Source: an uncultured Collinsella sp.
Lineage (GTDB): Bacteria > Actinomycetota > Coriobacteriia > Coriobacteriales > Coriobacteriaceae
Direction: 5' to 3'
Assembly: GCA_937925715.1 (NCBI GenBank)
Contig: CALAMG010000031.1
Location: 1-64,000 of the forward strand
Length of the DNA stretch: 64,000 nt
The position numbers and the translations under genes were made by a program. Below, piece after piece: positions 32,234 to 43,284 of the stretch; position 1 is the first letter of the stretch; every line of letters begins with the position of its first letter. The notes beneath the pieces are model-generated. The model had not been told where the DNA came from and did not search any database. It saw only the letters and a list, made by a program, of their open reading frames with translations.

Positions 32234-34090
32234 TTACGCCGCTTCGTCGAACTGCGAATTGTACAGGTCGGCGTAGAAGCCGCCCTGGGCGAGCAGCTCG
32301 TCGTGCGTGCCCTTCTCGACGATGTCGCCGTCGCGAATCACCAGGATCACGTCGGCGTTGCGGATCGTGGACAGGCGGTGCGCGATGACAAAGCTGGTGC
32401 GGCCCTGCATCAGCGCATCCATGGCGCGCTGAATGAGCTCCTCGGTACGGGTATCGACGTTGGAAGTCGCCTCGTCCAGAATCAGTGCCGGGCGGTCGGC
32501 CAAAATGGCACGGGCGATGGTCACGAGCTGGCGCTGACCCTGCGACAGGTTGGTGCCCTCCTCGTTGATCATAAAGTCGTAGCCGCCGGCAAGCGTATGG
32601 ATAAAGTGGTCGCAACGTGCGGCGCGCGCGGCGGCCTCGACCTCGGCGTCGCTCGCGTCGGGGCGTCCGTAGCGGATGTTCTCGCGGATGGTGCCGTTAA
32701 ACAGCCAGGTATCCTGCAGCACCATGGCAAACTCGCCGCGCAGCGCCGCGCGGTCCCAGTCGCGCACGTCGACACCCTCGACGCGCAGCGAACCGCCGTC
32801 CACATCGTAGAAGCGCTGCAGCAGCTTAATGAGCGTGGTCTTGCCGGCGCCGGTGGGGCCGACGATGGCGATGGTCTGGCCGGGCTTAGCCTCGCAGCTA
32901 AAGTCGTGGATGATGGTCTTGTCGGGCGTGTAGCCAAACTTGACATGGTCAAACTCCACGTGGCCGGGGCGCTTCTCGGGAATCTGCGCGTCGGCCTTCT
33001 GCTCCTCCTCGGGCGCGGCCAGGAACTCAAAGACGCGCTCGGTGGCAGCAGCCATCGACTGCATCGTGTTGCTCACGTTGCCCAGCTGCTGCACGGGTTG
33101 CGTAAAGTTGCGAACGTACTGGATAAAGCTCTGGATGTCGCCGGGCGTGGCATTGCCGGTCAGCGCGAGCTGCGCGCCCACCACGACGACGCCCACGTAG
33201 CCCATGTTGCCCACCAAGCTCATAAGCGGCATCATCAGGCCCGACAGGAACTGCGAGCGCCAGCCACTAATAAAGAGGCGGTCGTTTTGGCGGTCGAATT
33301 CCTCGATCGAAGCCTCGGCGCGGTCGAACACCTGGATGACGTTCTGGCCGGCAAAGTCCTCCTCGATGATGCCGTTGACGGCGCCCAGAACCTGCTGCTG
33401 CTCGCGGAAGTACGGCTGCGAGAAGTGAATCATCACGGTCAGGATAATCGCAGCGGCCGGCAGCGTGAGCACGGTGACGCCGGTGAGCGGCAGGCTGATC
33501 GACAGCATCATGACGAGCACGCCGATAATCTGCGTCACCGACGTGATGAGCTGGGTCACGCTCTGGTTGAGCGACTGGCCGAGCGTATCGACGTCGTTGG
33601 TGATGCGACTGAGCACGTCGCCCTTGCTGTGTCCGTTAAAGTAGCTCATCGGCACGACGGCAATCTTGGCGGCGATCTCCTTGCGCATTCGGTAGCAGAT
33701 CTTTTGCGTGACGCCGGTCATGAGCCAGCCCTGGACCAGGCTGCAGACAGAGCTCGCCAGATACAGGCAGAGCAAAAAGCCGAGCGTCTTGGCAATCCAG
33801 GCAAAGTCGACATCGCCGGTGCCGTTGACCTTGGCAACCAAGCCCTCGAACAGTTTGGTGGTAACCTGGCCGAGCACCTTGGGCCCCACAATGTTAAAGA
33901 TGACCGAGCACACGGCAAAGGCGACGGCGGTAAACACGGCAATCTTGTGCTGGCCAATGTAGCCGAGCAGCTGCCTCATGGTGCCCTTAAAGTCCTTGGC
34001 CTTTTCGCCGCGACGCATGCCGCCCATGCGGCCCATGGGACCACGCTGGCGGGTGGGCTTGGGAATCTGAGTCTTGGTCTCGTCTGCCAT
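32234..34090 (-). CDS. ABC exporter half-transporter (catalytic NBD)
   Basis: Type I ABC exporter subunit (618 residues) with a fused membrane domain (about 50-340) and ATPase domain (about 370-610). Walker A GPTGAGKTT, signature LSQGQRQLVTIARAI, Walker B LILDEATSNVD with the catalytic glutamate, and IAHRLSTI. Upstream partner is at 34090-36456, with start and stop overlapping as TAATG. Probably the fully catalytic half of a heterodimer of LmrCD/EfrAB/BmrCD type; drug or lipid export is inferred from that family and from the MarR regulator in the same operon. Confidence 0.91.
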   Translation of the reverse strand: MADETKTQIPKPTRQRGPMGRMGGMRRGEKAKDFKGTMRQLLGYIGQHKIAVFTAVAFAVCSVIFNIVGPKVLGQVTTKLFEGLVAKVNGTGDVDFAWIAKTLGFLLCLYLASSVCSLVQGWLMTGVTQKICYRMRKEIAAKIAVVPMSYFNGHSKGDVLSRITNDVDTLGQSLNQSVTQLITSVTQIIGVLVMMLSISLPLTGVTVLTLPAAAIILTVMIHFSQPYFREQQQVLGAVNGIIEEDFAGQNVIQVFDRAEASIEEFDRQNDRLFISGWRSQFLSGLMMPLMSLVGNMGYVGVVVVGAQLALTGNATPGDIQSFIQYVRNFTQPVQQLGNVSNTMQSMAAATERVFEFLAAPEEEQKADAQIPEKRPGHVEFDHVKFGYTPDKTIIHDFSCEAKPGQTIAIVGPTGAGKTTLIKLLQRFYDVDGGSLRVEGVDVRDWDRAALRGEFAMVLQDTWLFNGTIRENIRYGRPDASDAEVEAAARAARCDHFIHTLAGGYDFMINEEGTNLSQGQRQLVTIARAILADRPALILDEATSNVDTRTEELIQRAMDALMQGRTSFVIAHRLSTIRNADVILVIRDGDIVEKGTHDELLAQGGFYADLYNSQFDEAA

Positions 34091-36456
34091 TAGCGCTCGC
34101 CTCCTTCCGTGACGGCTGCAATTTCTTCTTGGGTAAGCCCCAGCTCCTCGGCGGAAAGCTGCGACTGTGCGATCTCCAGGTACGCCGGGCAGCTGCGCAG
34201 CAGCTCCTCGTGCGTACCGGTGCCCACCACGTGGCCGTCGTCGAGCACAATGATCTGGTCGGCGTGCATGATGGTTGCGATGCGCTGGGCCACGACCACG
34301 AGCGCGGCGTCGGTAACGTTTTTGGCCAGCTCCTCGCGCAGGCGCGCGTCAGTCTTGTAGTCGAGGGCGCTAAACGAGTCATCGAACACCACAACCTCGG
34401 GCTTTTTTGCCAAGGCGCGGGCGATGGCCAAGCGCTGGCGCTGACCGCCCGAGACATTGGAGCCTCCCTGGCTGATGGGGGAGTCGTAGCTGCCCTCGCG
34501 CTCGGCGATAAAGTCCTCGGCCTGGGCGATGCGTGCCGCCCGGTACATGTCCTCGTCGCTCACCATGTCGCCGGCAAACTTAAGGTTGCTCTCGACGGTG
34601 CCCGAGAACAGGCGACCCTGCTGCGGGATATAGCCAATGCGGCGGCGCAGCTCGGAAAGGGTCATGTCGCGCACGTCGATGCCGTCGAGCGAAATGCTGC
34701 CGCCCGTGACGTCGTACAGGCGCGGAATCAGCTGCACGAGCGTGGACTTGCCCGAGCCCGTGGAGCCAATGATGCCGAGCATCTGACCGGCATGCGTGGT
34801 GAAGTTCACGCCGCTGATGACATCGGCGCGGGCATCGGGATACTGGAAGCTCACGTCGCGGAAGGTGAGCTCACCGCGCGGCGCGCTGGCCGCGGGCAGT
34901 TTGGGCGAGGCGGGGTCGTTGATGCTCGTGGGGCAGGTGATGACCTCTTCTACGCGCTCGGCTGCGACCTCGGCACGGGGCAGGATGACCGAAACCATGG
35001 TGAGGATCATAAACGCCATGACGATCTGCATGGTGTAGGAGATAAACGCCATCATGTTGCCGACCTGCATCACGCCGTCGGACACGCCCTGCGCGCCAAA
35101 CCAGACGATAAGCACGGTGATGCAGTTCATGACAAGCATCATGAGCGGCATCATAAAGCTCATGGCGCGGTTGGTGTAGAGCTGCGTGGTCATCAGGTCG
35201 AGCGAAGCCTTGTCAAAGCGCTCGAGCTCATGTTCCTCGCGGTTGAACGAGCGGATGGGCATAAGGCCGTCGAGCAGCTCGCGGGCGGTAAGGTTCACGC
35301 GGTCCACAAAGCTCTGCATCTTTTTGAACTTGGGCATGGTGAGGCCCATGAGCACGCCGACGACGGCCGAAACCGCGATGATGGCCACAGCGATGGTCCA
35401 CTCCAGGCCGGTGTGGTTGGCCAGGACGCGCATGACGGCGACGATGCCCATGACGGGGGCCATTAGGCACATGCGGATAAACAGGGTTGCGGCCATCTGG
35501 ATCTGCTGAATGTCGTTGGTGCAGCGGGTGATGAGCGAGGCCTGGCTAAACTTGCCCACCTCGGCCGGCGAGAAGTGCATAACCTTGTTGAAGGTCTCGC
35601 GGCGCAGGTCGCGGGCGATGGAGCAGGCGGTGCGCGACGCCACGGCGCCGGTCAGGATGGTGGCGACGAGCGATACCAGGCACAGCCCAAACATCGTGGT
35701 CGCCATGCGGCTCAGGTAGGCGTTCTGCACGTCGGCGGGGTCGATGCCCTGTGCCTTGTACTCGTCCTGCACATAGCTCACGGCGCGTTGGGTCACGATG
35801 GAGCCCGACATGGAGCCCATTTTGTCCGCCATATCGTTGGCGCCCTCGACGAGCTTGCCCTGGTCGATTAGGCCGCCTTCAACGCCTAGACGCAGACCCT
35901 TCATGGTGATCTTACCGCCGTCGGCATCAATCTGCTTTTGCATATTCTGCGCCGCTGCGGCCTTCTGCTGCATCTCGGCGAGCTGCTCGGGCGTCATAGC
36001 TGCCATTTGCTCGGGCGTGGGCATGGCCTGAGCGGCGTCGCTGTCTTTCTCGCTGGACGTGCCGGTCATGTCGCCCATGGAGTCGGCGTCGATGCCCTGG
36101 TTGAAGGCGAGCACGACGGTCTCAGGCAGGCTCATAATGTCGGCAATCTTGCTGCCGTCGGCACGCTCTTCCTCGGTGCCCTTGTACGTTCGAATGCCGT
36201 TCTTGTCTGCCTTGCCAAACACGGCCTCCACAGCTTTGGCGTCCTTGGCGCGCATAAAGAGTTCGAGGTCGTCGAGCGATTCGGCGCGAATGGTGTCGGG
36301 CACGGGCGAGGCGATGCCGCCTTGCTGCACGCCCACGTCGACGATGTCGCTCATATAGGTAGGCAGCGCCAGGTCGGCGTTGCAGCTGATTACGATAAGT
36401 ACGATAGCTGCGAACAGTGCCAGGACATGCTTTTTAAAGAGCTTGAGAATCCTCAC
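34090..36456 (-). CDS. ABC exporter half-transporter (degenerate NBD, large extracellular insert)
   Basis: 788 residues, about 200 longer than a standard half-transporter. The extra part (about 35-230) sits between the first and second membrane helices, contains a Met/Gln-rich stretch (TPEQMAAMTPEQLAEMQQKA) and should be extracytoplasmic. The ATPase domain has Walker A GSTGSGKST, signature NVSGGQRQRLA, but Walker B reads VVVFDDSFSALD with aspartate where the catalytic glutamate belongs, as in the non-catalytic site of heterodimeric exporters. The start is GTG 36456, overlapping the MarR stop as GTGA. Confidence 0.9.
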   Translation of the reverse strand: MRILKLFKKHVLALFAAIVLIVISCNADLALPTYMSDIVDVGVQQGGIASPVPDTIRAESLDDLELFMRAKDAKAVEAVFGKADKNGIRTYKGTEEERADGSKIADIMSLPETVVLAFNQGIDADSMGDMTGTSSEKDSDAAQAMPTPEQMAAMTPEQLAEMQQKAAAAQNMQKQIDADGGKITMKGLRLGVEGGLIDQGKLVEGANDMADKMGSMSGSIVTQRAVSYVQDEYKAQGIDPADVQNAYLSRMATTMFGLCLVSLVATILTGAVASRTACSIARDLRRETFNKVMHFSPAEVGKFSQASLITRCTNDIQQIQMAATLFIRMCLMAPVMGIVAVMRVLANHTGLEWTIAVAIIAVSAVVGVLMGLTMPKFKKMQSFVDRVNLTARELLDGLMPIRSFNREEHELERFDKASLDLMTTQLYTNRAMSFMMPLMMLVMNCITVLIVWFGAQGVSDGVMQVGNMMAFISYTMQIVMAFMILTMVSVILPRAEVAAERVEEVITCPTSINDPASPKLPAASAPRGELTFRDVSFQYPDARADVISGVNFTTHAGQMLGIIGSTGSGKSTLVQLIPRLYDVTGGSISLDGIDVRDMTLSELRRRIGYIPQQGRLFSGTVESNLKFAGDMVSDEDMYRAARIAQAEDFIAEREGSYDSPISQGGSNVSGGQRQRLAIARALAKKPEVVVFDDSFSALDYKTDARLREELAKNVTDAALVVVAQRIATIMHADQIIVLDDGHVVGTGTHEELLRSCPAYLEIAQSQLSAEELGLTQEEIAAVTEGGER

Positions 36457-36902
36457 TCGGCATCTCTCCTTTCTTGATTGCGGTCGATAATTTTGTTGGC
36501 ACGTCTTAGAAGGCGCACCATCTCTTGGGTATCTGTTTCGCCGAGCTGCTCGAGGAAAGCCGCGGTGCGCTCCTCGAATTCCCGGCGTTTGATTTCGAGA
36601 TCCTGGAATCCCTTGTCGGTCACTATGACGTGTACGCGACGACGGTCGGTCTTTGAGTGCTCGCGCTCAATCCAACCCTTGGCCTCGAGGGCGCGCAAGA
36701 TATTGGCGATGCGGGCGCTCGAGACCCAGGCACGATCGGCGAGTTCGCTCGGCGTGAGCGAACCGCCAGCGAGCATGAGGGCGCGCATGACGGCCATCTC
36801 GCCGCCGAGGGCTTTGTCCGCAAAACGCGAAATGCGCTGATGCATGCTGCCGAACTCGGTAAGGAGCTGACGCCCAAGTTCACGGAAATCGGTATCTTCC
36901 AC
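36453..36902 (-). CDS. MarR-family transcriptional regulator
   Basis: Winged-helix regulator of 149 residues: first gene of the exporter operon. HTH region LTPSELADRAWVSSARIANI followed by LRALEAKGWIERE and the wing DRRRVHVIVTDKG. It starts with GTG at 36902 and overlaps the next gene by four bases. An inverted repeat covers its start codon (36900-36936), so it probably represses itself and the exporter until a ligand binds. Confidence 0.88.
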   Translation of the reverse strand: MEDTDFRELGRQLLTEFGSMHQRISRFADKALGGEMAVMRALMLAGGSLTPSELADRAWVSSARIANILRALEAKGWIEREHSKTDRRRVHVIVTDKGFQDLEIKRREFEERTAAFLEQLGETDTQEMVRLLRRANKIIDRNQERRDAE

Positions 36903-36948
36903 CGAAAACCCCTAACACTAGAAACTATTTTCGGTGAAAGATGATACC
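36891..36948. promoter_or_regulatory. Inverted-repeat operator at the MarR start
   Basis: GGTATCTTCCACCGAAAA and TTTTCGGTGAAAGATGATACC are inverted copies with a small insertion, the left one overlapping the GTG start and first codons of the marR-like gene. A natural autoregulatory operator; binding is inferred. The rest of 36949-37192 shows a TAAGAC/ATTAAG-rich promoter-like stretch only. Confidence 0.6.
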
Positions 36949-37192
36949 CCTGCACGCACGCCCTATGCGGTAGATTTCTAAGCATGTCCCAAAAATCTAC
37001 TTGGCCGCTAGGCAATATTAAGAGTGCATTAAGACTTAAAATCATTCAATTGCTGAAGCGTTTCAAAGAACTACTATGCACGCGGTTAGGCGAGGGGTTG
37101 TCACCACCATGACGACTGGGACTCATATAAGCGCCACGTGCGATGCTCCAACTTCCCGCAAGGAGACACCTTACATAAGGGGGAATGGAGTC

Positions 37193-37942
37193 ATGGCATT
37201 TGACTTCACGGGCAAGACCGCGATTGTCACGGGCGGCACTCAGGGCATTGGCCTCGAGATCGCCAAGGGCATCGTCGCGGGCGGCGGACATGTCGCGCTC
37301 ATCGCAAGGAACGCTGCTAAGGGCGAGGCCGCTGTGGCCGAGCTTGGCGAGGGCAACAAGTTCTATCAGCTCGATGTCGCCGATGCGCCCAAGGCGCGCG
37401 AGACCGTCGAGCAGATTTTTACGGACCTGCCGCAAACCAACATCCTGATCAACTGCGCTGGCGTCATCAGCACCAAGAAGTTTGACGAGATCGATGACAC
37501 CGAGTGGCGTCGCACCATCGACATCAACCTCAACGGTACCTTCACTATGATGAACGCCGTGTACCCGCACTTTAAGGCGGCCCATGCCGGCACTATCGTC
37601 AACGTGAGCTCTGTTGCGGGCAAGATCGGCGGCGGCCTGCTCGGCACCGCTGCCTACGCTAGCTCCAAGGCCGGTGTTAACGGTCTAACCAAGGCAGTCG
37701 CCAAGGAAGGCGGCAAGTTCGGCGTTCGCTGCAACGCCGTGTGCCCGTCGCTCACGTTGACCGATATGACCTCGATTCTCTCTGACGAGAACTCTCAGCG
37801 CATCATCAACGGTATCCCTCTGGGCCGCGCCGCCCAGGCCAGCGAGCCTGCGCAGATGGTGCTGTTCTTCGCTTCCGACCTCGCCAGCTTCGTGAACGGC
37901 GAGATCGGTGACTGCGACGGCGGCATCGTCCTGGACGGGTAA
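37193..37942 (+). CDS. Short-chain dehydrogenase/reductase, KduD/FabG-like
   Basis: NAD(P)-dependent oxidoreductase, 249 residues. Classical SDR features: cofactor motif TGGTQGIGLEIAKGI, NCAG, catalytic Ser in VNVSSVAGK, and YASSK with Tyr and Lys. ATG 37193 follows AAGGGGGAATGGAG. The next gene is a KdgT-like 2-keto-3-deoxygluconate permease, which suggests a hexuronate or ketogluconate step such as 2-deoxy-D-gluconate 3-dehydrogenase or gluconate 5-dehydrogenase. FabG function cannot be excluded from sequence alone, though no fatty-acid genes adjoin. Confidence 0.85.
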   Translation: MAFDFTGKTAIVTGGTQGIGLEIAKGIVAGGGHVALIARNAAKGEAAVAELGEGNKFYQLDVADAPKARETVEQIFTDLPQTNILINCAGVISTKKFDEIDDTEWRRTIDINLNGTFTMMNAVYPHFKAAHAGTIVNVSSVAGKIGGGLLGTAAYASSKAGVNGLTKAVAKEGGKFGVRCNAVCPSLTLTDMTSILSDENSQRIINGIPLGRAAQASEPAQMVLFFASDLASFVNGEIGDCDGGIVLDG

Positions 37943-37961
37943 TACCCCGCGAGGATTATTC

Positions 37962-38000
37962 GGCGACGGCTCCTGCGACTCGGGACCGTCGCCTTCTTTC
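37962..38000 (+). terminator. Hairpin after SDR gene
   Basis: GGCGACGGCTC and GGGACCGTCGCC pair around CTGCGACTC, followed by TTCTTTCT. It should reduce read-through into the permease gene. Confidence 0.65.
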
Positions 38001-38050
38001 TGACATAGGCGCGTGCGGCTACGATTCGCATGCATCCAAAGGAGATATAT

Positions 38051-39064
38051 ATGAGTGAATCGACTGCGGTGGAGGCGCCGGCGGCAAAGGAGCCGTTCTT
38101 TAAGATGTCCTCCATCCCGGGTGCCAATATTTTGGTGCCGCTTTTGCTGGGCTGCCTGCTCAACACGCTATTCCCCGACCTGTTCAAAACGCTCGGCAGC
38201 TTTACGCTTGGCATGACCCAGCAGGGCGCGGGCCCGCTCGTGGGCGCTTTTTTGCTCATCGTCGGTACGACGATTTCGTTTAAGAGCGCTCCTGCCGCCG
38301 CTGCCCGCGGTGCCATTATCATCGCCGTCAAGCAGATCGTGGTCGTTGCCGTGTCGCTGCTCATTCTTTATGTGTTCAACGACAACCTGTTTGGCATCTC
38401 TGCCATGGTGATGCTGGCGGCTTGCACCGGCGCCAACAACGCTATGTACGCTGGCCTGATGGGCACCATGGGCAATGAGGCCGAGCGTGGCGCTGTCGCC
38501 ATCACCACGCTGGTTGTCGGCCCTCCGGTCACGATGATCGTGCTCGGCGCTGCCGGCCAGGCTCCGATCGGCTGGTCGCTCGTGGGTGCCATCCTGCCGA
38601 TCGTCGTCGGCATTATTCTGGGCAACCTCTTCCCCAGCTTTAAGAAGATGATGGCACCGGCACTTTCCGCCGTCATCGTGCTCGTCTTCTTTGCCATGGG
38701 CTCGACCATGACCTTTGGCCAGCTCATTAATGGCGGTCTTCCCGGTATTCTGCTCGGCGTGATCTGCTCGGTGGTCTTTGCAATTCCCGTCATCGCGGTC
38801 GATAAGCTCACGGGCGGTACGGGTGTCGCAGGTGCGGCCATTTCGAGCTGCGCCGGAGCTAATGTGGCTACGCCTGCTGCCATGGCAAGCGTCAACGGGG
38901 CCATGTACGGTGGCGCCGTGCTCGCGACGGCTACGGCACAGGTTGCAGCGTGCGCAATCGTGACGGCTATTTTGACCCCGCTGGTCACCAGCTGGTGCTA
39001 CAAGCATTTTGAAGGCCAGGGTCACAGCAAGGCAACGACCGACAAGGCCGCCGCAGCCGCCTAA
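38051..39064 (+). CDS. kdgT: 2-keto-3-deoxygluconate permease family transporter
   Basis: Inner-membrane proton symporter family KdgT (337 residues) with about ten hydrophobic helices. Family-like blocks: SIPGANILVPLLLGCLLNTL, LLIVGTTISFKSAP, MLAACTGANNAMYAGLMGT and AISSCAGANVATPAAMA. ATG 38051 has AAAGGAGATATAT directly before it. Downstream of the SDR gene; together they would import and reduce or oxidise a keto-deoxy sugar acid. KDG kinase and aldolase genes are not in the window. Confidence 0.87.
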   Translation: MSESTAVEAPAAKEPFFKMSSIPGANILVPLLLGCLLNTLFPDLFKTLGSFTLGMTQQGAGPLVGAFLLIVGTTISFKSAPAAAARGAIIIAVKQIVVVAVSLLILYVFNDNLFGISAMVMLAACTGANNAMYAGLMGTMGNEAERGAVAITTLVVGPPVTMIVLGAAGQAPIGWSLVGAILPIVVGIILGNLFPSFKKMMAPALSAVIVLVFFAMGSTMTFGQLINGGLPGILLGVICSVVFAIPVIAVDKLTGGTGVAGAAISSCAGANVATPAAMASVNGAMYGGAVLATATAQVAACAIVTAILTPLVTSWCYKHFEGQGHSKATTDKAAAAA

Positions 39065-39100
39065 TGCCAAGCGGCAATCAAAGCTAAATAACTAGCCACG

Positions 39101-39141
39101 CCACAGGGCGGCCCCGGGGGAAATTCCGTGGCCGCCCTGCA
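39101..39141 (+). terminator. Hairpin terminator after kdgT-like gene
   Basis: CAGGGCGGCC and GGCCGCCCTG form a perfect 10-bp stem around a loop containing CCGGGGGAAATTCCGT, followed by CAGTTTCT. Confidence 0.7.
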
Positions 39142-39532
39142 GTTTCTGTAGGGTCTCTGGGACACTTTATCCTGATAAAGCTGGCATAACAGCTAGGGTG
39201 AACGTCGTACAAAGGCAAGGAAAAAACCAAACAAATCGGTGAACGGTAGTTGTTCACGCTCGCATTTCCTGCGGATTTGTTAAAAACGCCCTAATGGTAT
39301 AAAAAAAGAAACATATAATAGCCATGATGAAGGGGGTGGCTATGTTATCCTTCTCAAACGGGTGAAATCTTGGGTTTTGGGTTGCAGTTCCAAGGTGGAC
39401 AAACGTTTTTCCTGCACCAACGTGTGGTGAAGAACGGAAGAAGCCGGTAGTGCAAGCCGATAATTCAAGAATTCAATAAGCAGCGGTGTGAGAGAGCGCC
39501 GCATTACACGTAACTAGGAGCGTGGTTACACA
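39142..39532 (+). promoter_or_regulatory. Long promoter/leader region of pflB
   Basis: No gene of size. GTGAAC…GTTCAC at 39240-39258 is an inverted repeat of 6-base arms that could bind a redox regulator of Rex type, and GTGAACGGTAG here repeats a motif seen upstream of several sugar genes. CATATAATAG at about 39310 holds a TATAAT box. A 13-codon frame starting at 39324 (MMKGVAMLSFSNG) is probably fortuitous. About 200 untranslated bases then lead to GGAGCGTGG before the start. Confidence 0.45.
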
Positions 39533-41584
<2,052 letters not shown>

Positions 41585-41587
41585 CTA

Positions 41588-41648
41588 TTGTTAGTGCTAT
41601 ACTAACAATAACGATTACTGATTAGTGCGCCGGTTCGGCCGGCGCCTA
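41588..41648 (+). promoter_or_regulatory. Two hairpins in the pflB-small subunit spacer
   Basis: GTTAGT-GCTAT-ACTAAC (about 41590-41606) and GCGCCGGTTCGGCCGGCGC (about 41627-41645) lie in the 84-base spacer. Neither has a downstream T-run. They could tune the ratio of the two PFL parts by RNA processing, partial termination or mRNA stability. Confidence 0.5.
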
Positions 41649-41668
41649 TCGATCGAAGGAGACACATT

Positions 41669-41920
41669 ATGAAGGTTTCTGAAGTTTCCGAGACTCAGGC
41701 CGATAACCTGGTCCACATGCTCGACGCTTACGCCGAGAAGGGTGGCCACCACCTGAACATCAACGTCTTCAACCGTGAGACGCTGCTCGACGCTCAGGCT
41801 CACCCCGAGAAGTACCCGCAGCTGACCATCCGCGTTTCCGGCTATGCCGTGAACTTCCACACGCTCACCAAGGAGCAGCAGGACGAGGTCATTGCGCGTA
41901 CCTTCCACGACAAGTTCTAA
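41669..41920 (+). CDS. Stand-alone glycyl-radical subunit of pyruvate formate-lyase (GrcA-like)
   Basis: An 83-residue protein equal to the C-terminal domain of PFL. It carries the glycyl-radical loop LTIRVSGYAVNF with radical Gly58, preceded by HHLNINVFNRETLLDAQAHP and followed by LTKEQQDEVIARTF, all matching the last 80 residues of E. coli PflB. CGAAGGAGACACATT gives a strong ribosome binding site. Together the two proteins (683+83) equal one full PFL (about 760). Stand-alone GrcA/YfiD proteins can restore oxygen-cleaved PFL in E. coli, but there the full-length enzyme also exists; here the large partner has no radical domain, so this protein should be an obligate subunit. Confidence 0.93.
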   Translation: MKVSEVSETQADNLVHMLDAYAEKGGHHLNINVFNRETLLDAQAHPEKYPQLTIRVSGYAVNFHTLTKEQQDEVIARTFHDKF

Positions 41921-41943
41921 AGGGGCTCAACTCCCGCAGGATC

Positions 41944-42070
41944 GCCGGGGCTGTTTGGGCTACCTCCCAAAACGTCCTCGGACATGCAAAGAGGCTCGCT
42001 GCGCACTTCGTGCGGCGAGCCTCTTTGCGTCCTGCGGAATGTTTTGGGAGGTAGCCCAAACAGCCCCGGC
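41944..42070. repeat. Nested inverted-repeat element, family A copy 2
   Basis: Perfect 30-base arms (41944-41973, 42041-42070) enclose CGTCCTCGGACATG, a hairpin GCAAAGAGGCTCGC/GCGAGCCTCTTTGC and then GTCCTGCGGAAT. The apical part is identical to copy 1, but the arms are unrelated. It follows the PFL small subunit in the 300-base gap before the sucrose regulator. Confidence 0.8.
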
Positions 42071-42186
42071 GGGGGTCCTGTGTAGTCACCCTTTAGGCGG
42101 AACTCTCCTAATTATTTGGATGAGTCGTTTACTTACTTGTGCTGTTACCGTCTTCCCGCTGTTGTTGGGGTATGCTTTGTTCGTAT

Positions 42187-42202
42187 GTAAACGTATGACA
42201 TG
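42187..42202. promoter_or_regulatory. LacI-type operator at the scrR-like start
   Basis: GTAAACGTATGACATG resembles GAAAACGTTTGACATAT of the downstream operon promoter (43336-43369) and ends 19 bases before the ATG at 42221, fitting autoregulation. Confidence 0.55.
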
Positions 42203-42220
42203 TTGATGGGGGAGGGTGCT

Positions 42221-43231
42221 ATGGCTCACGAGAGTGCCCGTTCTAAGGATACGGCTAAGCCTGGCATCAAGGAAGTTGCAGCGGTGGCGGGGGTTTCGCC
42301 TACTACGGTATCTCGCGTGCTTAATAATCGCGGCTACATTAGCCAGGAAACCCGCGATAAAGTCCATGCGGCGATGGAGCGCATCAACTATACGCCCAAC
42401 GATATCGCCCGTGCCATGCTCAACGGTCGCCTGAATCTTATCGGTATGATCGTTCCCTTTGTGAGCAGCCCGTTCCATGCTCAGGTTGTGCAGGCGGTCG
42501 AGCGCACGTTAGCGGAAAACGGCTTTAAGATGTTGCTGTGCAACAGCGCCAATCGACCCGATCTTGAGCGTTCCTATATTGACATGCTCCGCCGCAATAT
42601 GGTCGACGGCGTCATCGTCAACTCCCTCAATATCGGTGCCGAGGCATATGCCGAGATGGGCTTGAGCCTGGTTGGCATCGACTGCGATCTTGGCGAGGGC
42701 TCTGTCCAGATTGCAAGTGACAGCTATGGCATTGGCGAGCTCGCCACGCGCCGTCTGATTGATGACGGCTGCAGGCGTATCCTGTGCCTGCGCAGCAATA
42801 GCCGCATGCGCATGCCTGCCAATAAGCGTACCGATGCCTACCTCGATGTTGTTGAGCAGGCCGGTTTGTCCGCGCTTGTCCGTGAGGTTGAGTTCGTTAA
42901 GCCCGACGACGAAAAGGGCGCGGTCGTTGCGAAGATCCTCGATGAGAACCCCGATATTGACGGCATCTTTGCGGGAGACGATACGATGGCGGCCATCTGT
43001 CTCAACGTGATGAAGCAGCGCGGCTTGAGCGCTCCAGACGATATTAAGGTCGTGGGCGCGGATGGTGCCCGCCGAACTATGACGTTTATGCCTGACTTAA
43101 CAACCGTACGTCAAGATATCGATCGCATCGGAGAGCTCGCGGCGCAATCCATCATCGCTCTTATTAACGGCGATAATCCCGAATCGAATATCAAGCTCCC
43201 CGTTGAACTCATTGAGGGCAAAACCGCGTAG
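42221..43231 (+). CDS. LacI-family repressor of the sucrose operon
   Basis: Repressor of 336 residues with HTH IKEVAAVAGVSPTTVSRVLN, then RGYISQETRDKVHAAMERINY and a sugar-binding domain. Sequence is clearly different from the three galactoside repressors in the window. ATG 42221 follows GGGGGAGGG. Next to GH32/PTS genes with matching operator-like sites at 42187, 43285, 43336 and 43353, so it probably represses the operon in the absence of sucrose or fructose phosphate; ScrR-like by context. Confidence 0.88.
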   Translation: MAHESARSKDTAKPGIKEVAAVAGVSPTTVSRVLNNRGYISQETRDKVHAAMERINYTPNDIARAMLNGRLNLIGMIVPFVSSPFHAQVVQAVERTLAENGFKMLLCNSANRPDLERSYIDMLRRNMVDGVIVNSLNIGAEAYAEMGLSLVGIDCDLGEGSVQIASDSYGIGELATRRLIDDGCRRILCLRSNSRMRMPANKRTDAYLDVVEQAGLSALVREVEFVKPDDEKGAVVAKILDENPDIDGIFAGDDTMAAICLNVMKQRGLSAPDDIKVVGADGARRTMTFMPDLTTVRQDIDRIGELAAQSIIALINGDNPESNIKLPVELIEGKTA

Positions 43232-43284
43232 TTCATCCCGTGCCAAAAGAATTCCTCAAACGCCTCTGATGACCGTTCACCGGC

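Noticed and set aside
32090..36477. Long forward-strand frames antisense to the ABC exporter genes
   Set aside because: Same reason: low-complexity Gly/Ala/His/Val products opposite fully recognisable ABC proteins.
38051..39064. A full pectin/ketodeoxygluconate pathway here
   Set aside because: Only an SDR and a permease are present; no KDG kinase, aldolase or isomerase genes are in the window.
39324..39365. Leader peptide MMKGVAMLSFSNG before pflB
   Set aside because: Has a purine run upstream but no codon bias, hairpin switch or conserved feature that would support attenuation; left as a note in the leader entry.
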